A stretch of DNA of 64,000 nucleotides from Eutrophocola salsuginis (lineage in GTDB: Bacteria; Pseudomonadota; Gammaproteobacteria; Pseudomonadales; Pseudohongiellaceae): contig JAYQTB010000004.1 of assembly GCA_038147195.1 (NCBI GenBank), forward strand, positions 434,001-498,000, in the 5' to 3' direction. Position 1 is the stretch's first letter. The number at the start of each line of letters is the position of its first letter. Positions 9,171 to 17,260 of the stretch are shown in pieces. Under the pieces are notes generated by a model. The model had not been told where the DNA came from. It saw only the letters and a program-made list of their open reading frames with translations, and searched no databases. The translations under genes and the position numbers were made by a program.

Positions 9171-9197
9171 GCCCATATCCATTGGATATCCATGGGC
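9171..9197. promoter_or_regulatory. Palindrome in the carbonic anhydrase/LysR divergent promoter
   Basis: GCCCAT at 9171-9176 and ATGGGC at 9192-9197 form outer arms around an inner ATCC-ATT-GGAT palindrome, about 45 bases upstream of the carbonic anhydrase ATG. A candidate binding site for the divergent LysR protein, by position only. Confidence 0.4.
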
Positions 9198-9215
9198 CGC
9201 TTCTATAAATGTAGT

Positions 9216-9251
9216 CAGGGATTATGCAAATATAGTGAAAATGAATCCCTG
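9216..9251. promoter_or_regulatory. Perfect 8-bp inverted repeat in the same divergent promoter
   Basis: CAGGGATT at 9216-9223 and AATCCCTG at 9244-9251 are exact reverse complements with a 20-base AT-rich spacer, about 70 bases upstream of the LysR ATG. LysR operators are imperfect dyads in such positions; the link is inference. Confidence 0.4.
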
Positions 9252-9319
9252 CTAATACAGATGTTGTGATAGGAAAATACTTTCATGATACAGTGTCCGG
9301 AAAATCACGGGTTAGTACC

Positions 9320-10252
9320 ATGAAAAATCTCAATATTTCCCTCAAGCAGTTGCGTTATTACCTGGTTGCTGCCAAGCACGAGAGCCTGCGCCAGGCGTCC
9401 CGCGAGCTGAAAATCAGCCAGCCCTCACTCAGTGCCCAGCTGCAGAAACTGGAAGAGGCCCTGGGCGTTAACCTGTTCGAACGCAGCCGGGGCGGTGTCA
9501 CTCTGACCCCGCTGGGGCGTGACCTGCTGAAACAGGCGCAGCAGGCGGTGAATGCCGCAGAAGTGATCATCGATGCCGCCAATTTTGCCACCAAGGGCCC
9601 ATCGGGTACCTTCCGACTGGGGGCCAGTCACACATTGGGTCCCTATGCATTGCCCTGGATATTGCCGGAAGTCCACGAGAAATACCGGGGAGTGAAATTC
9701 TTCGTGCGGGAAGAGGTGCCTGACAAGCTGGCGGAGGGGCTATACAGCGGGCGTTATGACCTGATTTTGACCACGTTGCCGTTGAAGAATGAGGGTATTA
9801 CCGTGATGCCGCTGTTCCGCGAGCCACTGTTCCTGGTCATGAACCGGGCGCACCCACTTGCAAAGAACCGGAACATCCGGGGTGACCAGCTTGCCGGCGT
9901 GGAAATCCTGACCCTCGAAGAACACCATCTCTTATACCGGCAGGTCGAGGATATCTGCAAGCAATTCAACGCCCGCATCCTGCGTGACTACGAAGGCACC
10001 AGCCTCGATTCGATCCGCCAGATGGTGCATATGGAAATGGGTATCGCTTTCCTGCCGGCCCTGTACATCCGCTCCGAGATAGTCGACCGGGACGAATTGC
10101 GCGTCAAGAGCGTTGCCGGCGAACACATCAACCGTGTGCATGCACTGGCGTGGCGTGACACGTCTCCCTTGCGTACGTTCTACCGGGAACTCGGTGACTT
10201 CTTTCGGGTCATCATCCGGCAGAAATTTGGAAAGGATGTGGAGATGCTTTGA
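9320..10252 (+). CDS. LysR family transcriptional regulator (CbbR/CcmR-like context)
   Basis: A 310-residue LysR-type regulator. The N-terminal winged HTH covers about residues 5-65 (ASRELKISQPSLSAQLQKLE), followed by the periplasmic-binding-like effector domain. I chose ATG 9320 because the HTH then begins at the normal distance from the N-terminus; the frame stays open back to a GTG at 9266, which would add 18 residues of poor quality. It is transcribed away from the carbonic anhydrase-SulP operon across a 193-base region with two inverted repeats, so it most likely controls that operon and perhaps the DAB operon 4 kb away. The effector is unknown. Confidence 0.88.
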   Translation: MKNLNISLKQLRYYLVAAKHESLRQASRELKISQPSLSAQLQKLEEALGVNLFERSRGGVTLTPLGRDLLKQAQQAVNAAEVIIDAANFATKGPSGTFRLGASHTLGPYALPWILPEVHEKYRGVKFFVREEVPDKLAEGLYSGRYDLILTTLPLKNEGITVMPLFREPLFLVMNRAHPLAKNRNIRGDQLAGVEILTLEEHHLLYRQVEDICKQFNARILRDYEGTSLDSIRQMVHMEMGIAFLPALYIRSEIVDRDELRVKSVAGEHINRVHALAWRDTSPLRTFYRELGDFFRVIIRQKFGKDVEML

Positions 10253-10285
10253 TGTCATCGGTCGCCTGGTACGTCAACAAAAAAA

Positions 10286-10307
10286 AGGCCCCTAGTGGTA
10301 GGGGCCT
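10286..10307. terminator. Hairpin terminator after the LysR gene
   Basis: Perfect nine-base stem AGGCCCCTA / TAGGGGCCT with loop GTGG, 34 bases after the LysR stop. The A-run in front gives a T tract on the minus strand, while the plus side is followed only by TTAATTA, so it may work in both directions. Confidence 0.6.
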
Positions 10308-10635
10308 GAATTAATTAGAGACTTTGGGGGTGTCTCCGTAAAGGGAAATAATGGTTTCACAATCATTAAAGGGGAGTAATGATACTAACCATCACTTAAG
10401 ACAAAGCATACGGCGTGCCATCTTTCCTGAAATTATTTATCTCATTGATAAATATTAAAAAAATTTATCAGTGAAAAATTTCCAGGACCGAGTTGGCTAA
10501 GCACACCATCTTGATGCACAAAAATAGTGCATCACTCAATCCCGCCACCCAACAAGTGACACACCCCATTTTGATGTCTATAAAATAGCCCGGCCAGCGT
10601 GCTGAAAGCGAGACCCTTGGCCCGGATATTTCTAC

Positions 10636-10677
10636 AAAAGGAAGCGGGTTTTTAGTACCATAGCCGCTTCTTTTTTT
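10636..10677 (+). terminator. Terminator-like hairpin in the purL leader (possible attenuator)
   Basis: GAAGCGG at 10641-10647 pairs with CCGCTTC at 10664-10670; the stem can extend through AAAAG/TTTTT and is followed by a T7 run at 10671-10677. It ends only about 30 bases before the purL start, so if transcription begins upstream it would act as a leader terminator. Confidence 0.6.
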
Positions 10678-10706
10678 CCCGGTCGCCAGGGGTATTTTTG
10701 TCAGCG

Positions 10707-13700
10707 ATGCTAACCTTGCGTGGAGCACCAGCTCTGTCTGCCTTTTCCCGCCAGAAGCTGCTCCAGAACATCCGCTCCGCCCTTCCTGCCATTACTTCTA
10801 TAAACGCTTGGTACACCCATTTTGCGGACCTGTCTGAGGCACTTTCCGATACTGAGCAGGCCCTCCTGGATCGCCTGTTAACCTATGGCCCGCGCTTACA
10901 GGAAGAAACTGAAAGCCTTGACCCCCGCCTGTACCTGGTCACGCCACGTCCCGGCACCATTTCTCCCTGGTCCAGCAAGGCCACCGATATTGCCCGCAAC
11001 TGTGGACTGGCCAAGCTTAAACGTCTCGAACGCGGCATCGCCTACCTGGTCCAAGCGGAAGGGGACTTCGATGAAGCGGTCTTGAAAGGACTGTTACACG
11101 ACCGCATGACGCAGGCCGTGCTGTCTTCTGTCGAGGAGGCGGCGATACTTTTCAGCGAGCACAGCCCGAGTGCCCTGGAGAGCGTAGATATTCTCAGTGG
11201 CGGCAAGCAGGCACTTGTGGATGCCAATTCCCACATGGGCCTGGCACTGGCCGAGGACGAGATCGATTACCTCGTGGCCAGTTTCACGGAGCTGGGTCGT
11301 AATCCTAACGATATTGAGCTGATGATGTTTGCCCAGGCAAATTCGGAGCATTGCCGGCACAAGATTTTCAATGCCACCTGGACCCTGGACGGCCGCGCTC
11401 AGCCGCAATCCCTTTTTGCCATGATCCGCAATACCCATGAATGCAACAGCAAGGGCATTCTCTCGGCATATAAGGACAACGCCGCTGTCTTTGAAGGCTA
11501 TACTGCGGGCCGCTTTTTCCCAGATCCCGATTCCAGGCAGTTTGCCTACCACCAAGAGCCCATCCATATTCTGGCCAAGGTGGAGACCCACAATCACCCG
11601 ACCGCCATCGCGCCCTATCCTGGTGCATCCACGGGTTCAGGCGGCGAGATCCGTGACGAGGGCGCTACCGGTGTAGGTGGCAAGCCCAAAGCGGGCCTGA
11701 CCGGATTCACCGTATCGAACCTGAAAATCCCCGGCTTCACCCATCACTGGGAGCGTGATTACGGCAAACCGTCCCACATCGTCTCTGCGCTCGACATTAT
11801 GATCGAAGGACCATTGGGCGGCGCTGCCTTTAACAACGAGTACGGCAGGCCGAACCTGTGCGGCTATTTCCGCACCTATGAGGTGAACGCACCCGACGGC
11901 GTCCGTGGTTACCACAAGCCCATCATGATTGCCGGCGGTGTGGGTAATATTCGCGCGTGCCATGTACAGAAGAAAGACATTCCGGTCGGCGCGAAGCTTG
12001 TTGTACTCGGTGGTCCGGCCATGCTCATCGGCCTGGGCGGCGGCGCGGCTTCCTCGATGGCGTCCGGCGCCAGCAGCGAAGACCTGGATTTTGCTTCCGT
12101 GCAGCGAGACAACGCGGAAATGGAGCGGCGCTGCCAGGAAGTCATCGACCAGTGCTGGGCGATGGGTGATGCCAATCCCATCAGTTTCATTCATGACGTC
12201 GGTGCCGGCGGCCTGTCCAATGCGCTGCCTGAACTTGTTAAGGACGGCGAGCGAGGTGGTCGTTTCCACCTGCGGGATATTCCCAATGCCGAGCCAGGCA
12301 TGTCGCCCATGGAAATTTGGTGTAACGAGGCGCAGGAGCGTTATGTACTGGCCGTTCCTGAACAACAACTCGATGCATTTACCGCTATCTGCAGGCGGGA
12401 GCGTTGTACCTTCGCCGTAGTTGGCGAAGCCACGGAAGCGCTGCACCTGTCTTTGGAGGACAGCCACTTCGACAACAAGCCCATCGACTTGCCGATGTCG
12501 ATACTGTTTGGCAAGCCGCCGCGGATGCATCGTGATGCAAGGACCAGGGTTAACCAACTGGCGCCATTTGACCTGGCCGGCATCGATATTACTGATGCTG
12601 TAGAGCGGGTACTGCACCTGCCGACGGTAGGCAGCAAGAGCTTCCTGATCACCATCGGTGATCGCTGCATTACCGGGCTGGTGGCTCGCGACCAAATGGT
12701 AGGTCCCTGGCAGGTGCCGGTGGCCGATGCCGCCGTTACGGCCATGACCTACGACAGTTTTTACGGTGAAGCCATGGCCATGGGAGAGCGCACTCCACTG
12801 GCGCTCATCGATGCCCCGGCTTCAGGCCGCATGGCCGTGGCCGAGGCCGTGACCAACATCGCCTGCGCCCGCATCAGCAAAATCAGTGACATCCGCCTGT
12901 CGGCGAACTGGATGGCCCCTGCCGGTTATCCCGGCGAGGACAAGAACCTTTATGAAACGGTCAAAGCCGTCGGCATGGAATTGTGTCCGGAACTAGGCAT
13001 CACCATACCAGTGGGTAAGGATTCGATGTCCATGCGCACCGTCTGGGAAGAGGGCGGCGAGGAAAAGAGCGTGACCGCGCCACTGTCACTGATTATTTCC
13101 GCCTTCGCACCCGTACAGGATATTCGCAAGACCCTGACGCCCCAGCTGCGACTGGACAAGGGCGCCACGAGACTCATCCTGCTCGACCTTGGCCTGGGCT
13201 CCAACCGTATGGGCGGTTCTGCACTGGCCCAGGTGTATAACAATATCGGCCGTGAAGCGCCGGATTTGCATAGCGCCAACGACCTGAAAGCGTTCTTCGG
13301 CTTGATCCAGGATTGCATGACTGAAGACCTGTTGCTTGCCTACCACGACCGCTCCGACGGTGGCCTGTTCGTTACCCTGGCGGAGATGGCCTTTGCCGGG
13401 CATTGTGGTTTCAACATTAACCTAGACGAGGCCGGCAGCAGTGGTCACTTTCTGGAAACCCTATTTAGTGAAGAACTCGGCGCAGTGGTACAGGTGAGTA
13501 AGGCAAACATGTTGAGGTTCCGCGAGCTAGCCGATGAAGCCGGTTTGCTGGACATCTGCTGCGACCTCGGTGAACCGCTGGAGGGTGATCGCCTGCATAT
13601 ATCCCTGGCCGGCAATACGTTGTTGGATGACAGTCGTGCCCGCCTGCAGCAGCTATGGGCAGAAACCAGTTATCGCATTCAGCGCATGCGTGACAATTCC

Positions 13701-14591
13701 GAATGTGCCGACGAGGAATTCGCCGCTATCCTGGACGGTGACAATCCGGGTCTGCAGTCCAAGCTGACCTACAAACCGGATGAAGATATCAGTCGCCCAT
13801 TCATCGCGCTCGGTGCCCGACCGAGGATTGCCATCCTGCGCGAGCAGGGCGTAAATTCGCAGATGGAAATGGCTGCAGCGTTCGAGCGCGCCGGATTCGA
13901 TTGCATCGATGTGCACATGAGCGACATCATGTCCGGGGCGGTGACCCTGGAAAATTTTAACGTACTGGCGGCCTGCGGCGGATTCTCATACGGTGACGTG
14001 CTAGGTGCGGGCGAAGGCTGGGCCAAATCCATCCTGTTCAACGAGGTGGCGCGCCGGCAATTCGAGAATTTCTTCAATCGCGAGACCACGCTTGCTCTGG
14101 GGGTTTGTAACGGCTGCCAGATGATGTCCAACCTGCATGAACTGATACCGGGTACAGCACACTGGCCGCGATTTGTCCGCAACCGTTCTGAACAGTTCGA
14201 AGGGCGCACCGTTCTGGTCAAGGTGGCCAATTCCAATTCCGTGTTCTTCCAGGGCATGACGGCGTCGGTCTTTCCTATTGGCTGCGCCCATGGTGAGGGC
14301 AGGGCGGAATTCGCCTCGAAGGAAGCGGAAGCAGCAGCACTGGCCAGTGGCAACGTGGCCCTGCAGTTCGTCGACAACTATGAAAACGTCTCAGTGACCT
14401 ATCCGGCCAACCCCAACGGCTCTCCGGAGGGAATTACTGGCATGTGCAACGATGACGGTCGTTTCACCATACTGATGCCGCATCCCGAGCGTGTCTTCCG
14501 TGCCGTGAGCAATTCCTGGCAGGTGAAAGAGTGGGGTGAGGACAGCCCAACCATGCGCCTGTTTCGCAATGCCAGGGTCTGGTTGGGCTAG
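10707..14591 (+). CDS. purL: Phosphoribosylformylglycinamidine synthase
   Basis: A 1294-residue single-chain FGAM synthase of the proteobacterial large type, catalysing the fourth step of purine synthesis (FGAR + Gln + ATP to FGAM). The N-terminus (LRGAPALSAF) matches the start of the family. The synthetase halves carry FAQANSEHCRHKIFNA and KVETHNHPTAI, and the C-terminal glutaminase has the nucleophile Cys1134 (GVCNGCQMM) with its His-Glu pair in MPHPER. I chose ATG 10707; an in-frame TTG at 10698 sits closer to an AGGGG and would add three residues. It is a lone gene with a terminator-like leader. Nothing unusual in the protein. Confidence 0.97.
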   Translation: MLTLRGAPALSAFSRQKLLQNIRSALPAITSINAWYTHFADLSEALSDTEQALLDRLLTYGPRLQEETESLDPRLYLVTPRPGTISPWSSKATDIARNCGLAKLKRLERGIAYLVQAEGDFDEAVLKGLLHDRMTQAVLSSVEEAAILFSEHSPSALESVDILSGGKQALVDANSHMGLALAEDEIDYLVASFTELGRNPNDIELMMFAQANSEHCRHKIFNATWTLDGRAQPQSLFAMIRNTHECNSKGILSAYKDNAAVFEGYTAGRFFPDPDSRQFAYHQEPIHILAKVETHNHPTAIAPYPGASTGSGGEIRDEGATGVGGKPKAGLTGFTVSNLKIPGFTHHWERDYGKPSHIVSALDIMIEGPLGGAAFNNEYGRPNLCGYFRTYEVNAPDGVRGYHKPIMIAGGVGNIRACHVQKKDIPVGAKLVVLGGPAMLIGLGGGAASSMASGASSEDLDFASVQRDNAEMERRCQEVIDQCWAMGDANPISFIHDVGAGGLSNALPELVKDGERGGRFHLRDIPNAEPGMSPMEIWCNEAQERYVLAVPEQQLDAFTAICRRERCTFAVVGEATEALHLSLEDSHFDNKPIDLPMSILFGKPPRMHRDARTRVNQLAPFDLAGIDITDAVERVLHLPTVGSKSFLITIGDRCITGLVARDQMVGPWQVPVADAAVTAMTYDSFYGEAMAMGERTPLALIDAPASGRMAVAEAVTNIACARISKISDIRLSANWMAPAGYPGEDKNLYETVKAVGMELCPELGITIPVGKDSMSMRTVWEEGGEEKSVTAPLSLIISAFAPVQDIRKTLTPQLRLDKGATRLILLDLGLGSNRMGGSALAQVYNNIGREAPDLHSANDLKAFFGLIQDCMTEDLLLAYHDRSDGGLFVTLAEMAFAGHCGFNINLDEAGSSGHFLETLFSEELGAVVQVSKANMLRFRELADEAGLLDICCDLGEPLEGDRLHISLAGNTLLDDSRARLQQLWAETSYRIQRMRDNSECADEEFAAILDGDNPGLQSKLTYKPDEDISRPFIALGARPRIAILREQGVNSQMEMAAAFERAGFDCIDVHMSDIMSGAVTLENFNVLAACGGFSYGDVLGAGEGWAKSILFNEVARRQFENFFNRETTLALGVCNGCQMMSNLHELIPGTAHWPRFVRNRSEQFEGRTVLVKVANSNSVFFQGMTASVFPIGCAHGEGRAEFASKEAEAAALASGNVALQFVDNYENVSVTYPANPNGSPEGITGMCNDDGRFTILMPHPERVFRAVSNSWQVKEWGEDSPTMRLFRNARVWLG

Positions 14592-15111
14592 ATATTAAGA
14601 ACAAATAGCCTGAAGCCTATTTGATCAGCTTCAGCACTTTCTGGGTTTGCGCGATCTGCTAGATCACGTAAGGATGGTATACGATGCCCTGCTGCAAGCC
14701 GTTGATGATGTGCTGCCTGAAACCCTCATAAATATCCTTCTTCCAGGCATGCTGACCGCGAGTTCTTAGCAGATGATATCCGGCGGGTCGCGGCCAGTGT
14801 TCGCATTCTGCCGGGCGATGGTACTGATGTAGAAGCTTTTGCCGTAACTGTTTTTTTAAAGCGGCTTGGGTCCACTCCTGGGACTAGAAATTTTCTTCGT
14901 GTTCACCGTAGATATTGTGGAGAATGATGCGCTTCTGTTTGGGTGTTTGCGCCAGTTCCCGCTTTCGCTCGAATTATAATGCATCAAAACTACCCACGAA
15001 TACACCGATGTTTGGCGACTAGCTCCGCCAGAGCATCGTAAATCAATTCCATTTTGGCTACCTAACTACTACATTCATTTTTCTACATCCAGGTTTGGGT
15101 TGAAGCTGTCA
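14592..15111. other. 520-bp region between purL and the cytochrome lipoprotein gene
   Basis: It begins with a perfect inverted repeat CAAATAG-N8-CTATTTG (14602-14623), a possible weak terminator for purL without a T-run. The rest has no intact reading frame but carries gene-like sequence on the minus strand, listed as a relic. Confidence 0.5.
14610..15055 (-). pseudogene. Decayed gene remnant of unknown family
   Basis: Reading the minus strand from ATG 15055 gives MELIYDALAELVAKH, then after a frame change FDAL, a stop, and a long gene-like stretch (RKRELAQTPKQKRIILHNIYGEHEEN) broken by two further TAG stops, continuing as AWKKDIYEGFRQHIINGLQQ and QIAQTQKVLKLI. Codon use and amino-acid composition look like real protein, but at least three stops and one or more frameshifts interrupt it over about 440 bases. 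I do not recognise the family. It might also be chance sequence; the long clean segments between stops favour a relic. Confidence 0.4.
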
Positions 15112-15687
15112 TCAAATTCCTGCCCGGTACCAGTATACGGAATGACAGTTTTCACAAGCTTCGTCTAGATGCGCTCCCCATTCGGTAAGCTTGTCGGTAT
15201 CGCGGTTATCGATTGCATCCAGGATTTCTATTGCGGCAGCCTGCAAGCCACCGGCGAAGCCAACCCAGGATTGCCTGTCAGCTGCCAGTTTTTGCTCTAC
15301 CTCTTCCGGGATGAATTCAAATTCCGGGAATTCTCCTTCGGCGCCGGGCGGTGCCACCTTTCGGTCCGGCATCATGAGCGCGTTGGCACCTTCGATGATT
15401 GACACAGCACTGATGCGCAGTGACAGCCATTCCTCGTCAGTTTCGGGATAGAACTCGGTTATACCGGTGCTATCCGATACTACGCGCACGGAGTTCCAGA
15501 TGGCATCGGCATGGGGGTCGACCAGCGAGACCATGATTTCGCGTATGGTGATCCGGGTGTCGTAGGGTGAGGGGGCTGGAGCGGGTGCCGCGGTCTGAGT
15601 TTCGACAGGGGCTTTGGCGCAGGAGGTCAACACGAACAGGCTGACCAGGCCAGCAATGAGTATGGGTTTTGGGACTGCTTGTTGCAT
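15112..15687 (-). CDS. Cytochrome c'-like lipoprotein
   Basis: A 191-residue exported protein. A lipobox (VLTSC) places the lipid-modified Cys at residue 23, followed by a Pro/Ala-rich linker. The mature part is predicted helical, and it ends with CENCH (Cys178, Cys181, His182) only nine residues from the C-terminus, the position typical of the four-helix cytochrome c' fold. It would therefore be a heme protein tethered in the periplasm; electron carrier or gas-binding roles are both possible. It stands alone on the minus strand. The heme motif is seen; the fold is inference. Confidence 0.75.
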   Translation of the reverse strand: MQQAVPKPILIAGLVSLFVLTSCAKAPVETQTAAPAPAPSPYDTRITIREIMVSLVDPHADAIWNSVRVVSDSTGITEFYPETDEEWLSLRISAVSIIEGANALMMPDRKVAPPGAEGEFPEFEFIPEEVEQKLAADRQSWVGFAGGLQAAAIEILDAIDNRDTDKLTEWGAHLDEACENCHSVYWYRAGI

Positions 15688-15931
15688 CGGATATTGCCGT
15701 CGGTGAATTCAGTGCACATTTATACCAGATTTCCACAATGGAGTACCTGTGTGGACTATGGAGTTAAAGCTTCCTTCGGTGAAGCTAGGATATTGATGAA
15801 ATTACTAAACATTGTCTTACCCTCCTTGTGTTATCTTGGCGACTTTAACTGAATTAGTAGACTAACGTTTTTAGCGCTATGAATGCTTTTTGCACATTTT
15901 TATTAGCAATTAATATTTTTAAGATAACCCC

Positions 15932-16255
15932 ATGTATAAATTAAATTTTTTTGTTCCGGAGAGCCACTTGGAAAGCGTTAAACAGGTGCTGTTCGATGCC
16001 GGAGCGGGCCATATCGGCGACTATGACAATTGCTGCTGGCAGACCCTGGGAACAGGACAGTTTCGCGGCCTCGAAGACAGCAACCCCTTTCTTGGTAACT
16101 CGCCGGGTAACGAGGGTGGTATCGAACGGTTTCCCGAATACAAAGTCGAACTCGTGGTTGCTGATAATCGCATTTGCGACGTTGTCGCCGCATTGAAAGA
16201 CGCACATCCCTATGAAGAGCCGGCTTATGATGTGATCAGGCTGGAGTCGTTCTAG
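15932..16255 (+). CDS. NIF3/YqfO-type small domain protein
   Basis: A 107-residue cytoplasmic protein resembling the short CutA-like domain that is inserted in NIF3/YqfO family proteins and also exists alone. Typical features are the start YKLNFFVPESHLESVKQVLFDAG, the GxIGDYDNCCW motif, and the end AHPYEEPAYDVIRL. Stand-alone copies are common in gammaproteobacteria and their function is unknown; metal binding has been suggested for the fold. It is preceded by an AT-rich 240-base gap and followed 80 bases later by a DUF4159 gene on the same strand. Confidence 0.8.
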   Translation: MYKLNFFVPESHLESVKQVLFDAGAGHIGDYDNCCWQTLGTGQFRGLEDSNPFLGNSPGNEGGIERFPEYKVELVVADNRICDVVAALKDAHPYEEPAYDVIRLESF

Positions 16256-16337
16256 ACCGCAAGCATCTCGTGACTAGCTCGATCAAAGTGGTTATGCTTT
16301 TTTCCATCATGATGTCTTCGCCCATATATACCGTCAC

Positions 16338-17129
16338 ATGAATTTAAGTTTTACCTGTTCAATACTGTTCGCTGTCGCCTGCAGCCTACCCCCTGTCGTT
16401 TCCGCACAACAGGCAGGTATTGATAGTACCGCAGACAGAAAAGTGGAGGCGGAGTTTCATATGGCGCGTATGGTGTATGCGGACGGCGGCGCCGGGGGCA
16501 GGGGCCGCTGGGGTTTCAGGCGTGGCTGGTGGGCCATCGATTACCCGGCGGCCGAGTACCATTTCACTCGCGGTGTGAGGCGCCTGTCCAACATTAACGT
16601 CGCCGAGGACAGCCAGCATGTACAAATTATGGATGATGACCTGTTCGACTATCCTTGGTTGTTCGCACAACAGGTAGGGCAGGGTAACTGGACTCCCACA
16701 GCTGAAGAAGCGGCACGCCTGCGCGAATACCTGTTGCGTGGTGGTTTCCTGGTCATCGATGACTTTCACGGTACCTACCAATGGTCGATCGTGGTGACAG
16801 CCATGCAGAAGGTCCTGCCGGGTTATCCTATCGTCGACCTCAATCCCGACCATGCCATCTTTCATGCCCTGTATGACCTGGACCAGGTGACCCAGATCCC
16901 CGGGGAAAGACATCTTTATTACTGCGGTGCCACCGAGGCGAGACTGGAAGGCCCGCAAAAGTGGGCGGGTATATACGATGAGGAGGGCCGGCTAATCGTG
17001 GCCATCAATTTCAACATGGACATGGGTGATGCGTGGGAACATGCGGATGACCCTTGCTACCCCGAACCGATGACCGCATTAGCGTATAGATTCGGCCTGA
17101 ATTACGTCATCTATGCCATGACGCACTGA
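16338..17129 (+). CDS. DUF4159 domain exported protein
   Basis: A 263-residue protein with a signal peptide (cleavage after about VVSAQ, residue 24). The mature part fits DUF4159: HMARMVYADGG near the start, IMDDDLFDYPWLFAQQVGQ, and the core LREYLLRGGFLVIDDFHG. The family resembles a class-I glutamine-amidotransferase-like/ThuA-type fold and often accompanies MoxR/DUF58 clusters, none of which are here. Its biochemical role is unknown. The glycine/arginine-rich stretch GGAGGRGRWGFRRGWW near residue 50 is notable. Confidence 0.8.
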   Translation: MNLSFTCSILFAVACSLPPVVSAQQAGIDSTADRKVEAEFHMARMVYADGGAGGRGRWGFRRGWWAIDYPAAEYHFTRGVRRLSNINVAEDSQHVQIMDDDLFDYPWLFAQQVGQGNWTPTAEEAARLREYLLRGGFLVIDDFHGTYQWSIVVTAMQKVLPGYPIVDLNPDHAIFHALYDLDQVTQIPGERHLYYCGATEARLEGPQKWAGIYDEEGRLIVAINFNMDMGDAWEHADDPCYPEPMTALAYRFGLNYVIYAMTH

Positions 17130-17260
17130 AAGAAAGCCATGGCGCTTTCTAGCTTCAAAAACCCTTGATTTCTGCCGCACAGGGCGCTGTGACCCTGCTT
17201 GTAAAGCGGTAAGCACTCATTTAACCTACGCGGGTGAAATTCGTCCTATACGAGCATTTT

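Larger units (their letters stand above)
10253..10706. other. 454-bp intergenic region between the LysR gene and purL
   Basis: No gene was seen. It holds three hairpins: a G+C-rich one after the LysR gene (10286-10307), TGATGCAC/GTGCATCA at 10512-10534 with a seven-base loop, and a terminator-like hairpin just before purL (10636-10677). The stretch 10370-10480 is AT-rich and featureless. Confidence 0.6.

Noticed and set aside
11637..12695. Long open frame of 352 codons on the minus strand inside purL
   Set aside because: Antisense shadow of a highly conserved gene, with no start signal or recognisable domain.
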